Part shown: positions 18,300 through 27,559 of the stretch, one piece after another
How positions within the stretch are numbered: the stretch's first letter is position 1
How the letters are laid out: the number at the start of each line of letters is the position of its first letter
NCBI RefSeq assembly: GCF_009834515.1
Contig: NZ_CP019426.1
Location: 3,585,501-3,649,500, forward strand
Source: Pseudomonas sp. R84
Lineage (GTDB): Bacteria > Pseudomonadota > Gammaproteobacteria > Pseudomonadales > Pseudomonadaceae
Reading direction: 5' to 3'
DNA: 64,000 nucleotides
Translations under genes and position numbers: made by a program
The notes under the pieces: generated by a model
Told to the model about the DNA's origin: nothing
The model's input: only the letters and a program-made list of their open reading frames with translations
Database searches by the model: none

Positions 18300-19058
18300 T
18301 CAGATCTGCGACAGGCCGCCGTCGACCATCAGCTCCACACCGTTGACATATTTCGCATCGGCAGATGCAAGGAACAGCGCCGACGAGGCGATTTCTTCAG
18401 GTTGGGCCATATACCCCAGCGGAGTGATCTGCTCGACGTGTTGGCGCAGCGCGGCAATGTCGCTCTCGCTCATCTTCAAGCCGTTATCCATCAGAGGCGT
18501 GCGGGTGAAGCCAGGGCTCAGGACATTCGCTCGAATCTTGCGACCTTTGAGTTCGTTGGCCCAAGTCCTGGCGAAGGACCGTACTGCGGCCTTGGATGCG
18601 TTGTAGAGGCTCAGTCCTTCCATCCCATTGCTGGAACAGATAGAGGCCGTCAACACGATCGACGCACCGTTTTTCAACAATGGCATCAACGTTTGAACGG
18701 TAAAAAAAACCCCCTTCACGTTAATGTCGAACATGTTGAAATAAGCCGCCTCGGTGGTCTCGCCCAGCGGGTTCTTTTCGCAAATACCCGCGTTGGCAAA
18801 CACTGAGTCCAGCTGATCGTCGCGCGCCTCAATTGTAGCTTTGAGTTTATCGAGATCAGCCTGGCTGGCGACATCGGAAATGACCGCTACGACTCTGTCG
18901 CCTAGCTTCGCCACCGCCGCCTCCAGCGTGGCTGCAGAACGACCCGTGATGTAAACACGCTTGGCTCCCTCGGCAATCAAACCTTGCGCAATTGCAAACC
19001 CGATCCCTGTGGATGCCCCGGTGACGACTGCAACCTGATTAGCGAATTTGCCTGACAT
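18300..19058 (-). CDS. SDR-family oxidoreductase
   Basis: 252 aa classical short-chain dehydrogenase: TGASTGIG for NAD(P) binding, NAGICEKN, serine in LTASICSS and YNASK as the catalytic YxxxK, with the C-terminal LMVDGGLSQI. The start is ATG 19058 with GAGGAG 8 bases upstream; a longer frame to 19157 lacks a ribosome site. It is divergent from an MFS exporter, with a strong 29-bp palindrome between them, and is followed by the SnoaL-like gene. Confidence 0.92.
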   Translation of the reverse strand: MSGKFANQVAVVTGASTGIGFAIAQGLIAEGAKRVYITGRSAATLEAAVAKLGDRVVAVISDVASQADLDKLKATIEARDDQLDSVFANAGICEKNPLGETTEAAYFNMFDINVKGVFFTVQTLMPLLKNGASIVLTASICSSNGMEGLSLYNASKAAVRSFARTWANELKGRKIRANVLSPGFTRTPLMDNGLKMSESDIAALRQHVEQITPLGYMAQPEEIASSALFLASADAKYVNGVELMVDGGLSQI

Positions 19059-19144
19059 ATCTGACTCCTCAGTCTCGATTGTGTGGCTCGACTGGAACCA
19101 CAGTGCGGCCATTTTGAGAGGAGTCAGGGGCTGAGCGGCACTGC

Positions 19145-19173
19145 CATAAATGAACATTGGCCGTTCATTTATG
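19145..19173. promoter_or_regulatory. Long perfect palindrome (candidate TetR-type operator)
   Basis: CATAAATGAAC and GTTCATTTATG form a perfect 11-bp inverted repeat around a 7-base centre. It lies in the 222-bp space between the divergent SDR and MFS genes. Size and symmetry resemble TetR/MarR operators. No TetR or MarR gene is adjacent; the nearest regulator is a LysR protein at 20740-21600. Confidence 0.65.
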
Positions 19174-19280
19174 TGAGGCGTAAGGGAAGGTTTGATCGTT
19201 TAGATTGGAGTCAGCTGATTCAGAGCATGACCTGCAATCGAGAATATTCTGGAACCGAAGGGTTCCAGGAAGGAGACCTT

Positions 19281-20738
19281 ATGCCTAAGACAAAAGTCGC
19301 CCCCCCGGAACCGCGGCGTTGGTTGATGTTCACCATCTTGTTGGTCGGTGCATTTTTACCGCCGCTGGATTTTTTCATCGTCAACGTAGCGCTGCCTTCA
19401 ATTCAGCAATCGCTAGGCACGGCCTCCTCCGCCGAACAGTTGATCATCTCCTCGTATGCGGCGCTTTATGCCGTGACACTGATTACCGGTGGACGGCTGG
19501 GTGACATCTATGGCCGCATGAGAATGTTCTTCGTTGGTCTGGTTGGCTTTGCCGTTGCCTCACTGATCTGCGGTGTAGCCGAGTCACCCTGGGTGTTGAT
19601 CGCCGGACGTTCGCTGCAAGGCGTGACGGCAGCCATCATGGCACCTCAGGCACTCGCATCAGTGCAGGCGATATTCCCCGACTCCGAAAAGCCCTTGGCA
19701 CTGAGCCTGTATGGCGCGGTCTTTGGTCTGGCTTCGGTAGTCGGCCAGGCACTTGGCGGAATATTGATATCGCTCAACCTGATGAACCTGGGCTGGCGGG
19801 CGATATTTCTGGTGAATTTACCGATTGCGTTACTGGTCATCCTTGTCGCCATTCCAGTGGTCAAGGAAACCCACGCACCACAGACAAGCAAGCTGGATCT
19901 GGGCGGAACGCTATTGTCGATGGTGACGCTTGCGGCTCTGATCATTCCTCTGATCGAGGGGCGTGAATCGGGTTGGCCTTTGTGGGCCTGGCTGTCGCTT
20001 GCAGCGGTGCCGCTGCTGGCCTGGCTGTTCTGGCGCTACGAAGCCCGCCTGCATCAAGCGCAAGGTGCTCCGTTGCTGAATCCTGCCGCACTGCGCGCGC
20101 CCGGTCTTGCCCGGGCACTGCTCGTCGCCCTCACCTTTTACGCGATCGGCGTGTTTTTCCTGCTGCTTTCCATTTATCTACAGGGAGCGCTGCACACGAG
20201 CCCACTCAATGCAGGCCTCGTCTTCCTTCCTTTCGGCGCGGGATTTTTGCTGGGACCGCTTTCCACCCCTCAGTTCAGGCGTTTTCTGGGGGCATACGTC
20301 AATCCCGTCGGAATGGGGCTTGAAGTGTTGGGATTTGTGCTCTTGGCCTGGCTCGTGGCGCACACGCCTATGTCCGCCAGCCCCGCTGCGCTGCCCCTTG
20401 CCGTCATTCTGTTTCTGATCGGTTTCGGACAAGGATTAGCCCTTCCGACATTGATGCGCATGATCACAGGACGTGTGGCACCCGCATACTCCGGCATGAT
20501 TGCAGGCATTACCAGCTCCACCCTGCAAATCAGCACGTCACTGAGCGTGGCAATAATAGGCGGCATTTTCTACACCCTTCTAGGCACGGATACGGACGCG
20601 GCTGCCATCACCCACGCTTTCACCGTCTCCATACTCTGCATCGCAGCATGCCTGGCGGTAGGCGCGGGGTTGAGCCTTACCCTGACGCGCCAACCTGCTA
20701 CTGATCCGCAAACGGCGGCCATGCACCCAGCAGAGTGA
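19281..20738 (+). CDS. MFS drug exporter (DHA2, EmrB/QacA type, 14 TMS)
   Basis: 485 aa, almost all in membrane helices, with the DHA2 hallmarks: an N-terminal LDFFIVNVALPSIQ (motif D1), GGRLGDIYGRMR (motif A) and RSLQGVTAAIMAPQALA (motif B region). It should be a proton-driven exporter in the inner membrane. ATG 19281 has AGGAGA just upstream. Its stop is a single base from the stop of the convergent LysR gene. The palindrome upstream suggests repression by a TetR-like protein encoded elsewhere. Confidence 0.92.
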   Translation: MPKTKVAPPEPRRWLMFTILLVGAFLPPLDFFIVNVALPSIQQSLGTASSAEQLIISSYAALYAVTLITGGRLGDIYGRMRMFFVGLVGFAVASLICGVAESPWVLIAGRSLQGVTAAIMAPQALASVQAIFPDSEKPLALSLYGAVFGLASVVGQALGGILISLNLMNLGWRAIFLVNLPIALLVILVAIPVVKETHAPQTSKLDLGGTLLSMVTLAALIIPLIEGRESGWPLWAWLSLAAVPLLAWLFWRYEARLHQAQGAPLLNPAALRAPGLARALLVALTFYAIGVFFLLLSIYLQGALHTSPLNAGLVFLPFGAGFLLGPLSTPQFRRFLGAYVNPVGMGLEVLGFVLLAWLVAHTPMSASPAALPLAVILFLIGFGQGLALPTLMRMITGRVAPAYSGMIAGITSSTLQISTSLSVAIIGGIFYTLLGTDTDAAAITHAFTVSILCIAACLAVGAGLSLTLTRQPATDPQTAAMHPAE

Positions 20739-20739
20739 G

Positions 20740-21600
20740 TCAACCGCATGCCTGATTGCCGATCATGATGGAAGCAAGATCGGCAAGAGCACGAAGGCTG
20801 TCCATCTGGCGCATGTCCTGGTGGTAGCCCATCCATATGTCGCGACCCGGTGGCGGCTCGTGCGGATCAATCAACCGCAGCGCCGTTAATTGGTCACCCA
20901 AGGCGCGGGGCAATACGGCAACGCCCTGCCCCTGCGTGCACATTTGCGCCTGGACTGTGCGGCTGCTACTGGTGAACAAGGTACGCGCCAGAGGGTAACG
21001 CTGCTGCAGCCACTGCACATCGGGATAATGAGACTGGGCAACACTCATGGTAATCAAACCAACCCCCTCGCCCTGTGGCTCGGGATCAGCAGATCCGACG
21101 GCCGTGTATAACCCATAGCTCAGGGAGATCAGCTTGCGGTGAACAATATCGGGTTCGGTGAAAGGGACGATTCGAAACGCGATATCGGCGTCGCGACGAG
21201 CCAGGTCAAACAATCGATGCCCGGCGATAACCTCAGGCACAATCAGAGGGTAACGTCGCCCCAGTTCACTGAGGACGGGGGCCAGCACATAACAGGCAAA
21301 CCAGTCAGCGCAAGAAATGCGCAACACACCTTCTGGCTGGGCGCTGCCGCCCGCCAGGCGCCTTTCGATGGCCAACGCACTCTGCTCCATTTCCTGCGCT
21401 AGGCTGAGCAGCTTCTCTCCGCTGTCGGTCAGTACCAAACCTTGGGTGGTACGCAGGAAAATGGGCTGGCCACTGGACTGCTCAAGCACCTGCAAGCGCC
21501 GCCCCACGGTCGGATGGCTAACACCCAACAGCTTGGCAGCAGCGCCCAATGACCCACTGCGGGCAATCGCGAGAAAGATCCGCACATCACTCCAGTCCAT
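20740..21600 (-). CDS. LysR-family transcriptional regulator
   Basis: 286 aa. The N-terminal HTH is of the CrgA/AaeR-like group (RIFLAIARSGSLGAAAKLLGVSHPTVGRRLQVLE), followed by a short LysR effector domain. Start at ATG 21600. It is divergent from the dehydrogenase-esterase fusion gene (119-bp gap), which is its most likely target, and converges tightly with the MFS gene. Confidence 0.92.
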   Translation of the reverse strand: MDWSDVRIFLAIARSGSLGAAAKLLGVSHPTVGRRLQVLEQSSGQPIFLRTTQGLVLTDSGEKLLSLAQEMEQSALAIERRLAGGSAQPEGVLRISCADWFACYVLAPVLSELGRRYPLIVPEVIAGHRLFDLARRDADIAFRIVPFTEPDIVHRKLISLSYGLYTAVGSADPEPQGEGVGLITMSVAQSHYPDVQWLQQRYPLARTLFTSSSRTVQAQMCTQGQGVAVLPRALGDQLTALRLIDPHEPPPGRDIWMGYHQDMRQMDSLRALADLASIMIGNQACG

Positions 21601-21719
21601 ACTCTACCCCGTACAAAAATGAACAGTGAGAGTGCAGTAATGGCAGTGCCGTAGCAATCCCAGGCTCGACATACTTCTCTGCATACACCTTCGTCGAAAC
21701 ACCAACCGAGGGACTGCAA

Positions 21720-23582
21720 ATGAAGATTGGCTTTATCGGTGTGGGAAGCATGACCAGAGCGATCATTCCGTTGCTCATCCGGGCCGGCCATCACGTATCG
21801 GCATGGAACCGTAGTCACGCTGCGATTATGGATCTCGAAGGAGTAAGCGTTCTCGAATCCCCGTCCTCGGCCTTTCAGCAAGAGGTCGTCATCAGCCTGC
21901 TGGCCGATGATGCCGCCGTCAGGGAAGTGCTGCTGTCCAGCGCTGCTCTGGAAAATGCAGACAAGGCCTGCGTGCATGTCGTGATGTCGACTTTGTCGCC
22001 TTCACTCATGGTCGAGTTGCAGGGCATGCATGATGCAATCGGCATGGCATTGGTCGCGGCACCGGTTTTCGGCGTGCCCGCCGTGGCCGCGAGCGGCGAG
22101 TTGAACATCCTGGCGGCCGGATCGCAGCTAGCTGTCTCGACGGTTCAACCGCTGTTTGACCTGCTCGGGAAAAAAACCTGGTATCTGGGCGATCAGCCTG
22201 AACACGCGTGTATCGCGAAAATCGCCGGCAACATGATGATCACTCAAGCCATCCAGTCGCTGGGCGAAGCAAGCGGACTCGTTCAACGCCACGGACTGAC
22301 ACCTTCGATTTTCGTCAACCTCATGACCCAGACCCTGTTCGCCTGCCCCAGTTATCAACGGTATGGGCAGAACATCGCCAACAACAGCTTTGAACCGGGT
22401 TTCAAACTGTCTCTTGGCCTCAAGGATATAAATCTGGCTATTGATGCGGGCCGTCTCAAGGACCTGGAACTGCCTGCTGCGGATGCAGTGCGATCGAAAA
22501 TGACGTCGGCAGTTGCCCGGGGAGACGGGCACAAGGACTGGTCGGTCTTCGCTACGCAGACACTTACCCAATCAGCCGATCATGCCCAGCAACCCTGGCG
22601 AAGCGCACCGATAAAACGTACGCGGCGTGGCAACTTCTGGGTGACCGGCGCCCGTGTTACCCAGAACGGTAAAAATTTCCAGAAGGGTCCGATGTACGTA
22701 GCCTGGGAATCCCCTGAGCACATCACTCAAGCCTATCCCGTGGTGCTGGTGCACGGCGGCACGCTGCAGGGCACCGAATGGCTGGATACACCCGATGGTC
22801 GCCCGGGATGGGCGCAGCGGTTCCTCGAAGCGGGCTTCGTAGTCTTTCGCGTCGACAGACCCGGCCACGGGCGATCGCCGTATCACCCCGACATCATGGG
22901 ACCGATGGGGCCAGCGTTCTCCTATGAACGCGCCCGCGAAGTTTACTTTCCAGAGGGAGGTGGAGAAACGCAGTGGCCGTTTGAGTCGGATGACGAAGCA
23001 GCGTTTGACGCCTTCATTGCAGCTTACGGCCCCATGCCGGCTGACCTTGCGGCCTCGCAGACCCTGGACGCGGACCGACTGGCCGAACTGCTCGACAGAA
23101 TCGGTAAGGCCATCATCGTTACGCATTCCGCTTCCGGGCCCAGTGGCTGGTTGGTCGCCGATCGTCGACCCGACCTGATCGCAGGGATTGTGGCAGTGGA
23201 GCCTATGGGGCCGGTATTTGGCCATACGCCGGGTATAGGCAGCCTCGAATGGGGACTGACCGCCGCCCCTTTGACCTTTGATCCGCCTCGCGAGACGGCG
23301 GAGCAAGTCCGCACAGCAGAACCATCAACCCTGAAAATTCCCGGATTGCAGGGCGTTCCGGTAGCGCTGATGACAGGTGAGACATCAGCGTTTGCTTCTT
23401 ACGCATCCAGCATTGTCCCTTTCCTGCGAAATGCCGGTGCCAACATTCACCACCTTGATCTACCGGCACTGGGTATTCACGGCAACGGCCACGGATTGAT
23501 CTATGAACGCAATTCAGACTCGGCTTTCAAGGTAGTCATGCAGTGGCTGGAGGAATCGTTGAACATGCCCGATCCCGCGTAA
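21720..23582 (+). CDS. Fusion of a beta-hydroxyacid dehydrogenase with an esterase-713-like alpha/beta hydrolase
   Basis: 620 aa. Residues 1-about 285 form a 3-hydroxyisobutyrate/6-phosphogluconate dehydrogenase-like unit: GFIGVGSM for NAD(P) binding and the catalytic lysine K167 with N171 (AKIAGN). Residues about 300-620 match the Alcaligenes esterase 713 family: VVLVHGG oxyanion region, nucleophile S470 in VTHSASG, acid E494 in VAVEP and H591 in HGNGH. The spacing S470-E494 (24) equals that of Ser206-Glu230 in esterase 713. The frame runs through the joint without interruption. The first half could also be an imine reductase relative. It is divergent from a LysR regulator. The substrate is unknown; a two-step process on an ester of a hydroxy acid is an inference. 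Confidence 0.88.
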   Translation: MKIGFIGVGSMTRAIIPLLIRAGHHVSAWNRSHAAIMDLEGVSVLESPSSAFQQEVVISLLADDAAVREVLLSSAALENADKACVHVVMSTLSPSLMVELQGMHDAIGMALVAAPVFGVPAVAASGELNILAAGSQLAVSTVQPLFDLLGKKTWYLGDQPEHACIAKIAGNMMITQAIQSLGEASGLVQRHGLTPSIFVNLMTQTLFACPSYQRYGQNIANNSFEPGFKLSLGLKDINLAIDAGRLKDLELPAADAVRSKMTSAVARGDGHKDWSVFATQTLTQSADHAQQPWRSAPIKRTRRGNFWVTGARVTQNGKNFQKGPMYVAWESPEHITQAYPVVLVHGGTLQGTEWLDTPDGRPGWAQRFLEAGFVVFRVDRPGHGRSPYHPDIMGPMGPAFSYERAREVYFPEGGGETQWPFESDDEAAFDAFIAAYGPMPADLAASQTLDADRLAELLDRIGKAIIVTHSASGPSGWLVADRRPDLIAGIVAVEPMGPVFGHTPGIGSLEWGLTAAPLTFDPPRETAEQVRTAEPSTLKIPGLQGVPVALMTGETSAFASYASSIVPFLRNAGANIHHLDLPALGIHGNGHGLIYERNSDSAFKVVMQWLEESLNMPDPA

Positions 23583-23670
23583 AGCGCCTGCTCAGGTTCT
23601 CCGTCCAATCATGGAAGGACCAAGGAAGGGTACAGACAAGCCCCTTAGAACAACTGCCACGAGGTTATCC

Positions 23671-24018
23671 ATGGACAATTCCGACATCACGCGTCAACTC
23701 TCGGCATTCAGACAAACCATCGACAATATCGACGCCGCGCTCATCCACATGCTTGCTGAACGGTTCCGCTGTACTGATGAGGTCGGCTTGCTTAAAGCCC
23801 GACATCAATTGCCAGCGGTGGACAAGAAGAGAGAGCAGCATCAATACGAACGTCTGACAGCCCTCGCCCAGGAGGCCAACCTCGATACGGCCTTCGTCCA
23901 GAAGCTGATGCAGTTTGTCATCGGTGAAGTGGTCGACCGCCACAGACAATTTGCGGCCAGGCATAACCCAGGACTCTGCGAGGGCGCTGTCCTCAAACCT
24001 GAAAACACCGCCGTCTAA
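23671..24018 (+). CDS. Chorismate mutase, AroQ class
   Basis: 115 aa, an all-helical monofunctional AroQ-type domain. FRQTIDNIDAALIHMLAERF forms helix 1, with the active-site arginine expected nearby, and VGLLKARHQLPAVDKKRE carries the conserved lysine and arginine. It converts chorismate to prephenate; the related PchB-type isochorismate pyruvate lyase is an alternative but no salicylate gene is near. ATG 23671 has GAGG 7 bases upstream. It follows the fusion gene by 88 bases and may be co-transcribed with it. Confidence 0.85.
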   Translation: MDNSDITRQLSAFRQTIDNIDAALIHMLAERFRCTDEVGLLKARHQLPAVDKKREQHQYERLTALAQEANLDTAFVQKLMQFVIGEVVDRHRQFAARHNPGLCEGAVLKPENTAV

Positions 24019-24154
24019 CCCGCCGCCTCCCCTCACTAGACGCCCGGGAATTGCTGATAGATCGCAGACAACTCGATAGAGAAGCGACTGAATAAGCCCC
24101 TTTCTCCGACCGATTCCTGAAAGGCAATTAGACTATCAAGACGAGCAGAACCGC

Positions 24155-24808
24155 ATGAAATGGCCAATGATCGATCAGATTCGCAGTTTCACTGTTTTAC
24201 CCTCTGGCTACACATGGGATTACCTGAAACGCGAGGAGATCGATGTAGCGATAATTTTTTTCCAGACGTGGTTTCCCTCCATTACGGTGGGGTTAGGGAG
24301 CCCTTTTCTGAACCAGCAATTTTATGAAGACAACGTGGTGCTCGAAGACGATCTGGAGCGGGCGATGTTCGCTATAGTGGTCCGCCGAAATCATGAAATC
24401 GTCGCGATAGCAACGTGGGAAAAAATTGACGGCGCTGATGTCATCTTCGGGCGAGTGGGCGCGGTAGCCAAACATCATAGACAAACCAAACTGGCCGTAG
24501 CTGCCCAAGACCTCGGAGAAAAAATGGGAAGGTTCATGGGAGCGGGCTTGATCTATGGTATGGCGACAACCAGCGCTCCGTATATGCAACAAGCACTGGA
24601 GCATGCGGGTTACAAAGCCGTAGGAATAATGCCTGGCTTCGACCAAGAGGAAACAGAGCCAGGAATCGTTCGCAGGGTTTACGAAGTCATCTACGCAAAA
24701 CGACTCGCCCCCAACTCAAATTTTCTGATTCCTTCAGTACACAACCTCACACCGACCGTCGCTCGGCTTTATGCAGAAATATTTCACGAAACAATCAGGG
24801 CTGAATGA
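24155..24808 (+). CDS. GNAT-like acyltransferase (putative)
   Basis: 217 aa with lower GC than its neighbours. The order VVRRNHEIVAIATWE, then VFGRVGAVAKHHRQTKLA, then a segment ending LEHAGYKAVGIMPGF follows the usual strand-helix progression of GNAT acetyltransferases, but the acetyl-CoA pyrophosphate loop is degenerate. The start is ATG 24155, or ATG 24167 four codons later. No signal peptide is seen. I would treat the function as unproven; another possibility is an N-acyltransferase of autoinducer or antibiotic type. The base composition suggests acquisition by transfer. Confidence 0.55.
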   Translation: MKWPMIDQIRSFTVLPSGYTWDYLKREEIDVAIIFFQTWFPSITVGLGSPFLNQQFYEDNVVLEDDLERAMFAIVVRRNHEIVAIATWEKIDGADVIFGRVGAVAKHHRQTKLAVAAQDLGEKMGRFMGAGLIYGMATTSAPYMQQALEHAGYKAVGIMPGFDQEETEPGIVRRVYEVIYAKRLAPNSNFLIPSVHNLTPTVARLYAEIFHETIRAE

Positions 24809-25044
24809 GAGGCAAGCATAAAACCAGTGTGTTTCGGATCAAATAAAGATCCTCGCTCACGCTGATTGCGTTGCTCGGGAGCGCCGCTTTAGCTTGCGTG
24901 CACCGAATACCAGGTACTGCCATACTGGAGTCAGTCGCAGGTCACCATTCAAGATCACTCGCACACTCAATGCGATTGGGGGCAAAAGGGGGGGCAAATA
25001 ACAGCATTATCGACCTGAAAACGCCTTCCTAGAGCCTAGTCAAA

Positions 25045-25074
25045 ATGTTTTTTGGGGATCCGGATAGTCTCTAG
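25045..25074 (+). pseudogene. Remnant of a LysR gene 3' end
   Basis: ATG TTT TTT GGG GAT CCG and the next four codons read MFFGDPDSL followed by TAG. The LysR protein at 8603-9517 ends in MFFGDPESL followed by TAG. Eight of nine residues and the stop position agree, so this is probably the tail of a deleted or translocated paralogue. Confidence 0.5.
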
Positions 25075-25154
25075 GGGTATTCTCCGCTATTCGATAGACC
25101 GGCCTGAGGCTTTCAGTGGAACAGTGGAAGCAATAAAACTGCGTATGTCGGCCG

Positions 25155-25186
25155 AATGAAAACGGTGAGTGCTCACCGTTTTCATT
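25155..25186 (-). terminator. Terminator of the chemoreceptor gene
   Basis: A perfect 15-bp inverted repeat (AATGAAAACGGTGAG with CTCACCGTTTTCATT) with a 2-base centre, starting 13 bases after the stop codon at 25199. The stem contains its own A and T tracts, so it can act in both directions. Confidence 0.75.
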
Positions 25187-25198
25187 TGGGTCGGGATA

Positions 25199-27142
25199 CT
25201 AATATTTGAAACGACCCACCAGGCCTTTGAGCTGACCGGAAATGTCTATCAATCGACCCGAGCCAGCCTGTGACGACTGAGCAAAGCCTTCGACCAGTTG
25301 GGCATCGGCATGGATCTGCGCGATGTGGCGATTGATCTCTTCGGCCACTTGGTGCTGCTCCTCAGCGGCTGTGGCGATCTGGGTATTCTGGTCGCGGATC
25401 GAGTCCACCGAGCCACGGATCTTGTCGAAGCTGTCACGCGCCTGCTGAATGCGTTCCACGCTGGCGTGGGACACTTGCAGGCTGCCTTGCATCTGCTGCG
25501 TTACCTCCTGAGTGCGGCGGGCGAGATTGCCCAGCAAGCTGTCGATCTCGCCGGTGGAGTCGGCTGTCCTGCGAGCCAGGGCGCGGACTTCGTCGGCGAC
25601 TACGGCGAAACCTCGGCCTTGGTCACCGGCGCGCGCCGCTTCAATCGCCGCGTTGAGCGCCAGCAAGTTGGTCTGCTCGGCAATCGAGCGGATGGTGTCG
25701 AGAATGGTGTTGATGTTCTGGCTGTCCTGCTCCAGCAACTGCATGGTCTGGGTCGACTTCTGCAGGTCTTCGCTGAGCTTGAGCACGCTGCCGGTGGCTT
25801 CGCCGATGTGCTGCTGGCCGTCATGTACGTCGCGGTAGCCTTCGTCGGCACTCGTCGCGGCAGCACTGCACGAACGTGCAACTTCGTTGGCAGTAGCGAC
25901 CATTTCGTTGAATGCGGTGCTCACCAACTCCACGGCCTCACGCTGGCGACCTGCAGCCTGGTTCATATTGTTGGCCACGTCGCTAGTCTCGGCGGCGGCG
26001 GTCTGCAGGTCAGATGAGGCGTTGCCGATGCGCTGCACCAATTGTGCGATCATGCCCAGGAACTGGTTGAACCAGCCCGCCAGGCTGGCGGTTTCGTCCT
26101 TGCCCTGCACCTGGAGTTGGCGCGTCAGGTCGCCTTCTCCTTCGGCGATTTCTTGCAGGCCGTCGGCCACGCCGCGAATCGGACGCACGATGACGCTGGC
26201 AAAGCTGGCGCCTACTATCGCGAACACCAACGCCAATGCCGCGGCAATGGCGGCGATCAACCAGGTCAGGCGGGTGACGTCGGCCATCACTTCATCACGT
26301 TTGATCAGGCCGATAAAGCGCCAGCCCAGGCCTTTGGAGCTGACCACGTTGGCCATGTACGCCACGCCATCAATCTCGATTTGGGTCACGCCGTCGCCTC
26401 CCTTGGCTAGTTCGGCGTAGTTGGGCCCCAGGTCGGCCAGAGGTTTGAAGTTGTGCTTCGCGTCGCTGGGGTCTACCAGCACGTTACCGTTGTCTTCCAC
26501 CAGCATCAGGTAGCCGCTATCGCCCAGCTTGATGTTGCGCACCAGCTCGGTGAGTTGCTTGAGCGACACGTCCAGACCAACCACTCCCAGGATATTCCCG
26601 GCGGCGTCGGCGACAGTACGCACAGTGCCGATCAGCGTCACATCGTCCGGCGCCCAATAGTAGGCCCCCGTGCGCACAGTGGCGCCTGGCGTGGCGATGG
26701 CCGCTTTATACCAGGGACGGACGCGCGGATCGTAGTTGTTCAGCTTGGTGTCGTCCGGCCAACTGGCGTAGCCGCCGTCACTCAGACCCAGGGACAGGTA
26801 AGCAGTACTCGGATGACTTTTGGCGAACTGGTCAAATATCGCCAGCAGCTCTTTGTTGGCCTGAGTAAGTGGAATTTGCGCGGCTTCGGCACCCGCGTAG
26901 CTCTTGAGGTCTTTGGCCGCGACAACGCGCGGGTCCTTGGCTACATAGTCGACGTTTTGGCTTATGCCGTCGAAAAACTGCTTCATCCCATTGTCGATCT
27001 GGCGGATCTCACGACCGCTGCTGTCGAGAAAATTGGCCAGGGCCCCCTCTCGCAAATTCAGCACTACCAAAACGGCGACCAAGATGACCGGGACGCACGC
27101 GATAGCTGCGAACGCCCAGGTCAGCTTCTGCTTGATATTCAT
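25199..27142 (-). CDS. Methyl-accepting chemotaxis protein with dCache sensor
   Basis: 647 aa: TM1 (about 8-28), a periplasmic double-Cache domain (about 30-280), TM2 (about 292-315), HAMP, and a long cytoplasmic signalling domain with the hairpin tip [32 protein letters not shown]. The sensor contains YDPRVRPWY and GVVGLDVSL, resembling the amino-acid-binding motif of PctA-like dCache receptors, so amino acids are the first ligands to suspect. It ends in GRFKY without the CheR-tethering pentapeptide. The gene stands alone with its own terminator. Confidence 0.95.
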   Translation of the reverse strand: MNIKQKLTWAFAAIACVPVILVAVLVVLNLREGALANFLDSSGREIRQIDNGMKQFFDGISQNVDYVAKDPRVVAAKDLKSYAGAEAAQIPLTQANKELLAIFDQFAKSHPSTAYLSLGLSDGGYASWPDDTKLNNYDPRVRPWYKAAIATPGATVRTGAYYWAPDDVTLIGTVRTVADAAGNILGVVGLDVSLKQLTELVRNIKLGDSGYLMLVEDNGNVLVDPSDAKHNFKPLADLGPNYAELAKGGDGVTQIEIDGVAYMANVVSSKGLGWRFIGLIKRDEVMADVTRLTWLIAAIAAALALVFAIVGASFASVIVRPIRGVADGLQEIAEGEGDLTRQLQVQGKDETASLAGWFNQFLGMIAQLVQRIGNASSDLQTAAAETSDVANNMNQAAGRQREAVELVSTAFNEMVATANEVARSCSAAATSADEGYRDVHDGQQHIGEATGSVLKLSEDLQKSTQTMQLLEQDSQNINTILDTIRSIAEQTNLLALNAAIEAARAGDQGRGFAVVADEVRALARRTADSTGEIDSLLGNLARRTQEVTQQMQGSLQVSHASVERIQQARDSFDKIRGSVDSIRDQNTQIATAAEEQHQVAEEINRHIAQIHADAQLVEGFAQSSQAGSGRLIDISGQLKGLVGRFKY

Positions 27143-27559
27143 GACTTCACCTGCGGATATTTATAGTTTTGGCAAGGGGAAACGCTAGAAGTGAACGTCG
27201 CATGTGTTGTTATGAGGAGATAGAGCCCATGCGTACTCTGAGTTATCGACCGCGACGCAGCGCACTTTAGAACGGCGAACATCGGCAAACTCAGGGCAAT
27301 CTATCTGCGATTAAAGAAAGGCTTCCCTGCCATTGAAAACCTTCCATAACGTCGCATCGATTTTCCTGGCCGCTGCTTCACTGACCCAACCCTGCCAGAT
27401 TTCGGGATCCGGCTTCTGCGCCAGTTAGACCCAATCCAATTGGCCCATTAGCGGCGTGGGAGTTCAGTAGCAGAACAGGATCGGTTCGCCCCGCTTGCAG
27501 CTCGATAGCACGGCTGCGTCCCTGGTTACGGACGGATTTAGGCGGTTTGGCAAACCGGA
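27143..27559. other. Intergenic region, nothing recognised
   Basis: About 417 bases between two minus-strand genes. It must hold the promoter of the chemoreceptor gene (27143 onward). The minus-strand frame of about 60 codons at 27378-27563 has no ribosome site or family features. No hairpin of note was seen. Confidence 0.4.

Larger units (their letters stand above)
24809..25198. other. Intergenic region with a regulator-tail remnant
   Basis: 390 bases without an intact gene. It includes a short piece matching the end of a LysR gene (25045-25074) and the terminator of the chemoreceptor gene. No RNA gene or mobile element is evident. Confidence 0.5.

Noticed and set aside
24809..25198. A possible tRNA or small RNA in the gap before the chemoreceptor gene
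   Set aside because: No cloverleaf, T-loop consensus or conserved RNA motif was found; only a gene remnant and a terminator are visible.
26453..27166. Long plus-strand frames opposite the chemoreceptor gene
   Set aside because: The minus strand has the full chemoreceptor architecture, so these are shadows.
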